Positions 1-8,360 of a DNA stretch of 12,440 bases are shown here, one piece after another; within the stretch, counting starts at the first letter, position 1; every line of letters starts with the position of its first letter. This DNA comes from Euperipatoides rowelli (lineage: Eukaryota > Onychophora > Udeonychophora > Euonychophora > Peripatopsidae), in NCBI GenBank assembly GCA_003024985.2, contig PXIH01S0000437.1; one strand, written 5' to 3'. The notes beneath the pieces are model-generated. The model searched no databases. It was not told where the DNA came from and saw nothing but the letters and a program-made list of their open reading frames with translations. Made by a program: the position numbers and the translations under genes.

Positions 1-265
1 ATATATATATACAGTATATATAAAAATGACATGTTACCAAAAAAAAAAAAGCTAATCAACTTTTCAAATCCGGCTCCCTCCAAAATTATATCCTGATTGC
101 CATTGATATACTGTATACACAGTATATACAGTATACTGTAGCCTACATACATTATATAAAATAGTATAGATTTTGTTTTATTAGCGTGCTTGTTATTTAA
201 CTAATGAAATCATCCATTTTTATATTTAATTTGCATAAAATTAATGTAAGCTAATTTATATCAAG
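1..265. other. Intron or upstream sequence with AT microsatellite and TACAGTA cluster
   Basis: This stretch has stop codons in the exon's frame just upstream (TAA at 247-249) and is probably the intron before the first visible exon. It opens with an AT dinucleotide run (1-22) interrupted by ACAG. At 104-140 there are three TACAGTA/TACTGTA motifs within 32 bases. Confidence 0.6.
104..140. repeat. TACAGTA cluster with 14-bp perfect palindrome
   Basis: Copies of the 7-mer occur at 109-115 (reverse sense), 127-133 and 134-140 (reverse sense). The last two meet head to head and form TACAGTATACTGTA, a perfect 14-bp palindrome. A related but imperfect copy, CACAGTA, sits between them. It could be a simple-sequence array or joined transposon ends; nothing shows protein binding. 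Confidence 0.7.
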
Positions 266-530
266 GTTCTGATGGTGTCATTCAAGCCATGCTGCTAAGT
301 TTTGGTGGGTTCACCTTTAGCAACCATCATCTAGAATTTAATACCCAGCCTAGTGATTTGCATAGAGATTACAATTTCCGACGCATTCGTTATGGCAATG
401 ATAATTATATCAACATTAGCGTCATTGTAGGAGAGGATAATAAAGCACTATTGTATTCTTCAGTAGATAGGAAAGATCAGACTTTCTATGCTTGTGATGG
501 TGGTTGCCTTGATGCTCCAGTTGAATTAAG
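266..530 (+). CDS. KIAA2013: Internal exon of a KIAA2013/DUF2152-like membrane protein gene
   Basis: This exon encodes 87 full residues plus split codons at both ends. It begins with S-D-G-V-I-Q-A and runs through LSFGGFTF, a DLHRDYNFRRIRYG stretch, an N-glycosylation sequon (Asn-Ile-Ser, bases 412-420) and a CDGGC cysteine pair, which together suggest a luminal or extracellular domain. The donor is AAG|GTATTT at 530/531, leaving two bases (AG) that the next exon completes to Ser. The ATG at 289 is not taken as the start: the frame continues upstream without a stop to 250, and the residues before it read like the same domain. I place the acceptor at ATATCAAG|GTTCT (265/266), but its pyrimidine tract is poor; AAG at 249-250 is the alternative. 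The family name rests on remembered similarity, not a search. Function of the family is poorly known, so none is assigned. Earlier exons lie outside the window. Confidence 0.75.
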
Positions 531-2483
531 GTATTTTAATATTTAAAAATATTATTCATGCTAATTAGAAAATGGCACGAATAATGTTGATAATGATAAT
601 GTTCGTAATATTAATGATGTTAATCATCATCATAACGATGGTTCCTAGCTGACTAAAAGTTTAATTCATTTCAAATGATTTTTCAATCCCATACATAATT
701 CAGGTAAACTATAAACCTATAATTTCTTATACTCATTTCCAAAATTATTGTTGAGTAGTAGCTGTTTTTCTTACTGTCACCCTAAATATTAATCTAGATT
801 TTTTTCCTGTTTTCAGATTTGTAATTGTATTTAATTTCAAAAATATAATTATACTTTTTATGTATTCATGATTTCAATTTATTAGATGGCAGAAAGGAAA
901 TGTTATTTTTTTTTAATTATTTTTGAAAATTAAAGAGTAACATAAAGGCTCATTTTTAATTTTACGGAATAGGTCTCTGATGCGTTTTAGTATAGTCTCG
1001 TAAATGCAGATGTTTGTGTAGTTATTTCTTAGTTTCCTGTAGGGTTGGGTCTGTAATCAATGAAATTACTCTATACAGTAGCCAACCATTTCCTCTTATT
1101 TCCAACAGTTATGCTTTTTAGTTTTAAAGCATAAAATAAATTCTAATAAACGTCCACTATTATGTAAAATATTCTAGTTTCACTTTATTTACTGCTTTAC
1201 GAAAATCCATTTTCAAACTAAATCAACTGCGACCAAAACAGTGTGCATACTCTACTTAGAAAGCCAAACATATTGGTTCAATAAATAAGACGAGAGGAAA
1301 TGGATAGGGCTGTGTAGAATTGGATTTTTTTTTTTCAATAATTTTGGACAATGGCGATGGTTATTCGTCTTTTAATTGATCATGCCTGACTGCATCAGTG
1401 AGCATGATCTTTACGAAAATATATCCTTTTTTACACAACGGTTTGCATTGCATTGAAATATAAATGAGCCTTGAGTTAATTCTTTCACGTTAAATAACGG
1501 AGAAAAATTATAATTCCCAAGGGCTAAAAAAAATCTGAAAGACATTTGCTTCATAACTGCCGTGTAGTCACTGAACAAGAGAAGTTGGTAAACTTCCATT
1601 TTGGCAATGGCTCAAGAAAAAGACAAGTTGAAAACATGAAAGTCGATCTATGAATGGATCGACATGTTGCAGTTCTTCTTATTTTATTTTTCCGTTAAAG
1701 AAGTTCACCACGAGTTCAAAAATATATAAAAAATCAGGCACAGAATTGATAATATGCTGATACTTGAACATATAATGTCAAAATTCAAAGATGATAATGT
1801 AAAGAAAAAAATATCTATAGAATTGCTTAAAGTTATAGAGTTAAATAGCTGCCGATAATATTCTGTTATTGATTGAAATATAGTTTCATATTATTTGATA
1901 TTTCAGGTTGCATTATAATATAAAGATTAATTTTAAGATTTGGGCAAAACTTTTCTAGTGTATTTTGTTGGCAGATTAATTTAGTTAGCATTGAGAGATT
2001 TACTGTATAATTGCTTCGTCTAATCACAATTGATCAGAAATTTATAGATAATAAGATCTTGGTTTGTGATATTAAAAATGTTTTTAAGATTTATGAATTT
2101 ATTTGGAACATAAAAATATTTTGTAGTAACTTAAAGTAAGGAAGTCTTAACTTACAAAGGATCTCGAGGCATTTAAAACAAAAAAGAAATTATTTGAAAA
2201 TATATTTCTCACCCGACATCTAGTAAAAGAGAGAAACTTTAATTATTTAGAAAGCAGTGAAAAACTTGTACTGTATTAAGAATCATTTTATAATTGACCA
2301 GGTAATTTAAAAATACTTGATGAAAGGTTGGTTCTGTATAGAGTAGCATAGGGATCCTTCATTACCTTCTCAAAAATATACACTTCCAGAATAGTCTGCC
2401 TCTACATCATACTCTTGTTTTATTTGTTATGCTGTATCAACAGTAGTCTGATTAATTTTATTTGTAAATCTGTATATTTTCAG
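531..2483 (+). other. Intron (1953 bp) between the first two visible exons
   Basis: The intron runs from GTATTT to TTTTCAG. It is AT-rich and holds no credible gene: the 62-codon minus-strand frame at 1411-1599 has no recognisable motif and lies within intron sequence. A short imperfect AAT/GAT simple-repeat patch lies at about 572-640. TACAGTA-type motifs occur at 1074, 2001 and 2269. I see no transposon ends in it. Confidence 0.75.
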
Positions 2484-2608
2484 TCAAGAAATAAAGCAAT
2501 TTCCTGTTAAAAGAACCAATCCCCTGACAGCAATTTTGTACATCACTCCTGACAGAGAGCACATAGAAGAGCTCAAGCATGCCATTCATGTTAAAGAAGT
2601 TGTAGAAG
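2484..2608 (+). CDS. KIAA2013: Second visible exon of the KIAA2013-like gene
   Basis: This short exon is flanked by a good acceptor (TGTATATTTTCAG|T) and donor (GAAG|GTAAAT). Its first base completes the Ser codon left open by the exon ending at 530. It then encodes 41 residues, including FPVKRTNPLTAILYIT and DREHIEELKHAIHVKEVVE, and leaves one base (G) for the next exon. The stretch looks like a hydrophobic strand (TAILYIT) followed by a charged amphipathic helix, which fits the end of a folded luminal domain. The frame is open across the exon, and both neighbouring exons fit only this phase. The join to the previous exon spans a 1953-bp intron. No catalytic residues can be recognised. The exon is too short to stand alone as an open reading frame from ATG, which explains why simple ORF scanning misses it. 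Confidence 0.8.
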
Positions 2609-2901
2609 GTAAATATATTTTTGAATTTCACTTTTCTTTCAAAAAAATAATTTATAAGTTAATTGACTTTTATTAAATTGGATTAATTTTTCTAGATAAA
2701 AAAAAAATGTTGCCTTGAATATATCTAGGTTTGTTTGTTCAGGTCTTGGCAATAATGAACAATACAAAGTGGGAGAGGGTTATGATTATGAAATGAATTA
2801 TGACCAAATAATAAGATTCCATTTAAAGAGTTGTGATTAGGTAATAGTAAAAATGAGTGGATGCTAAATCACAAGTGTTTTAAGGGAGGACATTGTCAAT
2901 A

Positions 2902-3370
2902 ATTTTTATTTTTGGGCCAAATTGGATTAAATTTTATACACATATAGTATATAGTAAGAGATGAAATATACTGTATAAGCAAAAGTTTTCTCAGGCATTG
3001 GGTTGCCATGGTAATGACTTGTAAACAAACAAAAAAGTTTTGGGAATAAATCTATCGTTTCCAAAAATTGTGATAAATGTCACTAAATTAGCTCTAGGAT
3101 CACTATAAAAGAACCAAACCGGGGAATGACTATCTTTGAAATTTTATAATTTTGGTTTATACATGAGTAAAAGGACCAATATTTCAAAATAAACAAATTT
3201 GCGAATGTTTGCCTCTTTTATTTTGCTGTTGCTACTAAATCTATAAGTCCTATCAAAATTCTGGCTCCATAGTTCCCTGTCCCATAGTTTAAAATAGGTA
3301 CAGTATATACAAAATTTAAAGCCTCTAAGTAAAAAAATGTGAAAATGATAGATTTAATGCTGGAGAAAAG
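2902..3370. repeat. Internal direct repeat, copy 1
   Basis: The unit runs from a T-rich lead into TGGGCCAA (2913-2920) and ends at GCTGGAGAAAAG (3370). It matches copy 2 along its length with substitutions and small indels. Shared landmarks include TAAACAAAC, GGGAATGACTAT, the near-identical block at about 3140-3215, CCATAGTTCCCTGTCCCATA and CTAAGTAAAAAAATGTG. By eye it is roughly 80-85% identical to copy 2. It has no open reading frame of note. Confidence 0.85.
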
Positions 3371-3410
3371 CATGTAAAATGATCATTATGATAAAAACAG
3401 GTTTAAACTT

Positions 3411-3874
3411 TATTTTTTAAACTGGCCAATTCTGATGAAAATGTATACATGCAGAGAATATAGTAAGATATTAAAAAAATCTATAAGCAAAAATTTTCTG
3501 GGGCATTGGTTACCATGGTAAAAATGTAAACAAACATAAAAACAGGCTTTGGGGTTAAAATGTACCATTTTAAAATAATGTGATAAATTTCACTAAATTT
3601 TCTCCAGGCTCACTCTAATGGAACCAAACCAGGGAATGACTATTGGAAATTTTATAATTTTGGTTTATACATCAGTAAAAGGACCAATATTTCAAAATAA
3701 AGGAATTTGCTAATGTTTGCCAGTTTTTATTTTGCTATTGCTACAAAGTCTATAGGTGTAATCAAAATTCTGGCGCCATAGTTCCCTGTCCCATACTTTA
3801 AAATAGTTATATACCAAATTTCAAGTCTCTAAGTAAAAAAATGTGGAAATGCTAGATTTAATGCTGGAGAAAAG
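3411..3874. repeat. Internal direct repeat, copy 2
   Basis: This is the second copy of the unit at 2902-3370, in the same orientation, offset by about 504-510 bases. A 40-50 base segment that is not obviously shared separates them. The conserved block at about 3648-3722 matches copy 1 with only a few changes. The scatter of differences indicates an old duplication or an inherited feature of the element, not a recent assembly artefact. Confidence 0.85.
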
Positions 3875-4588
3875 TTCTGTATTTAGATGAAATAGAATAG
3901 CAATTATTTTAAAATGCCAAATTATTTATAGGCTAGTCTATAATTTCAAAATATAATAAAATGTTTAAATAACTGATGTCAAAATATTCAAATAGAATTA
4001 AACATTAAATTTATTTAAAACTAATTCAAGTGTATTCAAAAAATAATTGCCAGAGATCTGAAAATGTGTAAATAAAGTAAAAGGGAGGAAAGGGAGGCAG
4101 GATTCGTAAAGAGAACACGTGTAGGCTGTAATCTGAAATTTTAAACTATAAAACCATTTAATTATAGTACTCTAAATGAAAAAAAAAAAAATCTAATTAA
4201 ACGATCATAAACCAAAAATATTAAAATTTTATTGCAAATTGTATTATAATATTTGTAAAAGATCGCTACAGCAAAATCTATCGCTGTTAAAAAAAAAAAA
4301 AATTGACAGAATACGTCAAAGAAAATGGTTTAAATCTTCAAAACTATCTACAATAATTAATTAATAAAAACAATTAATAAATCAAAATATTAAAGAATTT
4401 AAATCATAATAAATCAAAATTAAATGATATACTCGTCCAAAATAAAAGACGTGGTTGGGTAATGACTCGCTAAGTCTCTAGGATTAAAAGGAAAATTCTC
4501 AGGTTTTATTGGCTGTTCAAAAATTGTCACATGACCCAACCAATAAGGAGCTGTATTTTCACCTCATTTCAATATTTCAAGATATTTG

Positions 4589-4610
4589 TTTACAAAAGAG
4601 CTTTTGTAAA
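4589..4610. repeat. 22-bp palindrome, 10-bp perfect arms
   Basis: TTTACAAAAG and CTTTTGTAAA are perfect reverse complements separated by AG. The palindrome lies in the right half of the 2883-4918 element, just after a segment with two CCAAT-like words. It might be an element-internal regulatory site or only a foldback; nothing in the sequence decides. Confidence 0.75.
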
Positions 4611-7057
4611 GCTTGATTTCATTGGTTGAAGCAGGGTTCTATTGATATTTTTGTTTATTTATTCCGTTAGATGACACTTTATAAATAGTAGATATTTATG
4701 ATGGAATTTCGTCTTTTTAAGTCTATTTTTAAAATTATTTTGATAAAAATTTATTTATCTAGGGTCAATAAATATGATATTTTGATAGTAAAAAATGTAA
4801 TATTCATGTCAAATTTGGTATCATTGTATTCAGAAATAATCGGAAATTTTAAAAATGTTCAAATCTAAAAATCGATTTTTTGAGCCATTTTGAGAGTTTT
4901 CTTGACTGTGTCCTCTCTTAATGTCATTTTTTATAGAAAAATTATATGATCAGATAAATTTCTTTACAAATTATCACCCTTACATGTTATAAGTTGGGTA
5001 TTTCTTAAACATAAACATATTAAATGAATTAGTAAAATTGGATCCAATTTCCACAATTAAACCGGAGCTAAAAATATTTTTTGAATATGAGTGTTAAGAA
5101 AGCAAATAATCAATTGCACAATTTATACTTTATACAGTAACTTGCAGTGAAAAAACTGCAGTCAGATTTGAAATATAAATCAATTCCTTCGTTATAAATA
5201 TCTTCAAAAAATAGCGAGGAAAAAAACCATTTTTTTTTTTAATTATTGTACTTTAATTTTATTTAGTTTTTCCCCTTAAAAATGCATTTAAAATAAAATA
5301 AAATATAAAATTTGTATGAAAGAGTCAAAATTAGCATAAATATTAATCACATACTGTAGCTGGGGACACTATCACGTATAGTTGTAGTCATTACAAAATC
5401 CTGATTCCTTTTTTTAAATAATAAAATGCCATAATCTTTTTCTTGTTTACAAAACGCTTCTTAAAAATCTCCTTGTGGAATTATGTTTCTAGCTTGTATG
5501 TAGCCCTTACAATCCTCTTTCAAAGATCCCTTAATTAGACCTCCCATGAAAAAATAGCGACAACAAAATAACAGGTGGTTACTTTGCTTTAGAAAATCAT
5601 TTTCATAAAAGCATAAGAAAAATCTTTATTTACTGAAGTTCATATGAAAGTGGGATTGCGATTGGACAATTCTATACAAAGAGATGTCGCCTGACCTAGT
5701 CAGAAGCAAAGATATGAAGAAAATATGTCAGTCTGTTAGACACCTCATAAAATTAGCTTACTGTAAATGTTAAAAGGTAGTGGCAGACAAAATAATCAAA
5801 ATTTAATATTTATAAACTAGACTAGACATTCTTGTTGGTTTTGGTATATTATTTAATTCTTTTAAAACATTCCAACATTTAAAATTATTAGTTTATAGAA
5901 TTTATTTTTAATGAAAACCTTTGAATATTACACATCATTAAATTGTATCAGCGGGCTACCAGGCTTAAATGTAGAGGAATCTTTAATGTCTGTTATCACC
6001 TCCTTCTGTTAAGATAGTTGGCTTAAAAGTTTTGGATCATGCCTTTGTAATGTCAAGATGTAAAAATAGAATTTTCATTAATATTTACTAACGATAACAG
6101 CAGAGAAAGCAAGATTTGGGAGAGGCATAGCGTCTTGACTAAATTTTTTGAACTTTTGCCCCATTCAGAAAATCATAAAATAAAAATGCTACAGTCTTTT
6201 TTATTTTCAAACATTTATAAATTAGTTAAAAAGAAAAACCGAAGTGTTTGTACGAGTACATATTTGAAAAATGGCTTTATTTAAAGGGACCGTAATCACA
6301 GTCTCCATATGCTAACATTGGGTTTATTACCAAGGCTATAATATATTGATTTTTTTTTCTATTTAATTTTTTTTTAAGTTATAAAATGATGTATTTTTAA
6401 GGTTGTATGAATAAAGAAGAATAGGAATTAAAAGATAATTTTTTATCGGATATTTACAGTTTAAAACATTAATAAAAAAAAAACTCGACTTGCAAAGACA
6501 GAGATGGTGACGGTTCTTTAGATTGTGATTATTTAAAATAATTTCAGTATTTTCAAAGCATAAAAACATATTATTGTTAACAATAGGCAGTTGATTTTTA
6601 ATGGCATTTTATGACATACCATAAATAATTTTTATCATTTAGCTCATTTTTGAGGTTGAAAAACATTACAGCATTAAACTTGAATGATTAACAAATAATT
6701 AAAAAAATAACGTAATTTTTAAAATTAGCATTAGGATATGATGATGATAATAGTGTCAAATACCCAGCAACCATAATCACTTAAGGTTTTTAACGACCTT
6801 AATGAAGGGTTAAAACTGTTTTAGCATTTTGTGGTGTGGGTACAGGACCTAGTCAACTAGAAAGATTTTGGTGCATAATGATTCCCTAAACCATTAAACA
6901 CAAATCTTTATCTCATCTAAAAAATGATCTGCTGCACAAAATCTGCTTTATAAGAAACATCATAGAAGTTACACAAATATTATGTACAGTAGATGTATTA
7001 GAGTGCAACTATCTACAGTATTTTTAGTTTTCCTAACTTTATATTTAATTAAAAATG

Positions 7058-7130
7058 TACAGTAAAACCCCACCAGTTCGAAAGTCCGAAAAATATTTTT
7101 TAAGAATGTTATGCATTGAACAAAGTTTCA
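7058..7130 (+). mobile_element. Solitary pogo/mariner-like transposon end
   Basis: After TA (7058-7059) comes CAGTAAAACCCCACCAG, then TTCGAAAGTCCGAAAAATAT. A CAGTA-plus-ACC start next to TA, followed by a short C-rich stretch and CGAA words, is typical of pogo/Tigger-type ends. The first 12 bases (TACAGTAAAACC) are identical to the left end of the 772-bp element at 10123. No matching reverse-complement end (GGTTTTACTGTA) occurs nearby in the intron, so this is a truncated or decayed copy. The inner limit is a guess. Confidence 0.45.
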
Positions 7131-7422
7131 GAATTAAAATTATGGATAACTTGAAACCATTTCTAAAAATTACTCATGTTATATTTCATTCTATAAAATA
7201 GTAATTTCATATTGATGACTAATGATTTAGTTTTGTAGCAACACTTATTAATTTGAATCTTATTCATGGTCTTTTCTTGTTTCCAAATTATATTGAAACT
7301 ATGTGCTTGCAAGTTGCAGTTTTGAAATTACTAAACAGAAATAAATTTTAAGTACTCAACTATTGTAATGTATATGAACAGAATTTTTGGTTATTCAATT
7401 ATTCTTAAATTTTTTATTTTAG

Positions 7423-7610
7423 CACCAGCACATGAGCACCATGTTATTGCTCTCCACCGTCATGGGCATCATCTCGGTGGATTACCTACTCTCTTTTGGG
7501 TCAGCATTGCATTATTGGTTGCTATATTTCATTTATTTCTTTTCAAACTGATTTATAATGAATACTGCGGTGGTGGACAGGATCGTTTTCGAGATCGTTA
7601 CAATGTCTAA
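7423..7610 (+). CDS. KIAA2013: Terminal coding exon with transmembrane helix, KIAA2013-like protein
   Basis: The acceptor is TTTTTTATTTTAG|CA. The leading CA completes an Ala codon with the G left by the previous exon, and 61 further codons follow before TAA at 7608-7610. The residues run in order: a His-rich linker ([17 protein letters not shown], seven His in fourteen residues), a GGLP turn, a hydrophobic helix of about 21-24 residues beginning at [18 protein letters not shown] (roughly 7482-7556), then a short tail with a Cys and Gly run and basic/acidic residues ending in Y-N-V. This is the layout of a type I single-pass membrane protein with a short cytosolic tail of about 17 residues. 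The ATG at 7368 in the same frame lies inside the intron and is not a start. Assignment to KIAA2013/DUF2152 is from recalled resemblance of this C-terminal block and is likely but unproven. Confidence 0.82.
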
Positions 7611-7732
7611 AAATGCCTTTTTAGATGTAAGGTAAACAGAGCTAAAGGCTATTAGTGGATCTAGAAGTCTGATGGAGTTGCCAAAGTATGCTCTAGACAG
7701 TTGTTAGATTGCGGCATCCACTTCTGGATATC

Positions 7733-7757
7733 TCTCCAGTTTAGTGCTGACTGGAGA
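7733..7757 (+). promoter_or_regulatory. 3'UTR stem-loop, 8-bp stem and 9-nt loop
   Basis: TCTCCAGT (7733-7740) pairs perfectly with ACTGGAGA (7750-7757) around the loop TTAGTGCTG. It is the most GC-balanced stem I see in the transcript's tail. A role in mRNA stability or localisation is possible but only inferred from the fold. Confidence 0.5.
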
Positions 7758-8184
7758 AGTCTCTANAAGAAAATGGATTATTTGTGGACAATAAGTATGG
7801 ATGTTTGAGAAGAATCTCCCAGTGTGTTTTCATTTCAGAAAACTGGGGTGGGGGGACTTTGTTATTTGTACATTAAAAAATTTGTGAAATGGGGGGAGAA
7901 ATTGTCTCCTTCCTTGTATTTTTATAAATTAAGAAAAAAAAAAAAGTCTTGATGACTTTAAAAAAAAAAAAAGAAGAAAAAAGAGTTACTGAAGTTATGT
8001 GATTTTGGTGAGAGATTTTTAAATTCTAGCTGTTTTATTTTTTTAACTTCAGGTCACTTTATGTTAATTCTTTGATTTGTATGTTTTTTTGGAAAGAAAA
8101 AAAAAAATCAATAGCTGCTAAGTTGAGCTCTCATTTTTGAAAGCTTCTTTAGCACTTTATTATCCTAAAAGCATATCAGGCCAC

Positions 8185-8190
8185 AATAAA
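8185..8190 (+). promoter_or_regulatory. Alternative upstream poly(A) signal
   Basis: A canonical AATAAA lies 575 bases after the stop codon. The sequence downstream (8210-8250) is T-rich but lacks a clear GT tract, so I rank it below the signal at 8314. Confidence 0.35.
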
Positions 8191-8306
8191 CCTACATATG
8201 AAAGTCTTTTTATGAATGGAAAATGTAATATATATTTTTATTTATTTTAACAAATTTGTTATTAAACTATGGAAATTCCTATTTATTGCAGACATATTAT
8301 TTATTG

Positions 8307-8319
8307 TGTAAATAATAAA
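8307..8319 (+). promoter_or_regulatory. Pumilio-type motif overlapping the poly(A) signal
   Basis: TGTAAATA (8307-8314) matches the PUF/Pumilio consensus UGUANAUA exactly. The canonical AATAAA at 8314-8319 shares its last base. A T7-G7 tract follows at 8344-8357, about 25-40 bases downstream, where a U/GU-rich downstream element is expected. This makes it the best cleavage signal for the gene. Pumilio binding is a family-knowledge inference. Confidence 0.6.
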
Positions 8320-8360
8320 AATACGTTGCCATAGTATTAGTCATTTTTTTGGGGGGGTAC

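Larger units (their letters stand above)
2883..4918. mobile_element. Candidate non-autonomous TA-target transposon, 2036 bp
   Basis: The left end reads AGGGAGGACATTGTCAA (2883-2899). The reverse complement of the right end (4902-4918) reads AGAGAGGACACAGTCAA, so 14 of 17 positions match. A weaker match, TGGGCCAAA against TGGCTCAAA, continues about 14 bases further in on each side. The element is bracketed by TA at 2881-2882 and 4919-4920, as expected of Tc1/mariner-type insertion. No transposase reading frame is visible, so it would be non-autonomous or decayed. Inside are two diverged direct copies of a ~465-bp unit in the left half, long A runs, and a 22-bp palindrome in the right half. TA flanks are common by chance in AT-rich DNA, so the case rests on the terminal match. 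It sits wholly within the second intron. Confidence 0.5.
2609..7422 (+). other. Intron (4814 bp) carrying transposon relics
   Basis: The intron starts GTAAAT and ends TTTTATTTTAG. It contains the candidate 2.04-kb inverted-repeat element at 2883-4918 and a solitary pogo/mariner-like end at 7058. The stretches 4921-7057 and 7130-7422 are AT-rich with many A and T runs and no recognisable gene. The minus-strand frame at 6363-6569 is low-complexity (Asn, Leu, Phe, Lys rich) and is not believed. A small stem with 7-bp arms (TTAAGGT/ACCTTAA) lies at 6781-6802. Confidence 0.75.
7611..8360 (+). other. Probable 3' untranslated region
   Basis: This follows the TAA and is less AT-skewed at first (7620-7860) than the surrounding introns, as 3'UTRs often are. 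It contains a stable-looking hairpin at 7733-7757, G runs at 7845-7855 and 7891-7896, and A-run tracts flanking a small AAAGTC/GACTTT foldback (about 7944-7965). AATAAA occurs at 8185-8190 and 8314-8319. One undetermined base (n) is at 7766. Later AATAAA at 8884-8889 would allow a longer form. Confidence 0.65.

Noticed and set aside
289-546. A complete 85-residue protein starting at ATG 289 and stopping at 544-546
   Set aside because: The end lies past a clear splice donor at 530/531 and the start lies inside an exon whose frame continues upstream. It is an exon, not a small gene.
1411-1599. Minus-strand 62-codon reading frame
   Set aside because: It is intronic, has no domain or motif, and is of a length expected by chance.
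2902-3874. CRISPR-like array from repeated blocks
   Set aside because: There are only two long diverged copies and no short regular repeats with spacers. The window is eukaryotic.
6363-6569. Minus-strand 68-codon reading frame
   Set aside because: Low-complexity Asn/Leu/Phe/Lys translation of AT-rich intron with homopolymer runs.
7368-7422. Coding start at ATG 7368
   Set aside because: These bases are the pyrimidine-rich intron end before the acceptor at 7421-7422. The phase of the previous exon requires joining at 7423.
7766-7766. Undetermined base n as a biological variant
   Set aside because: It is a single ambiguous base call in the 3'UTR and carries no information on its own.
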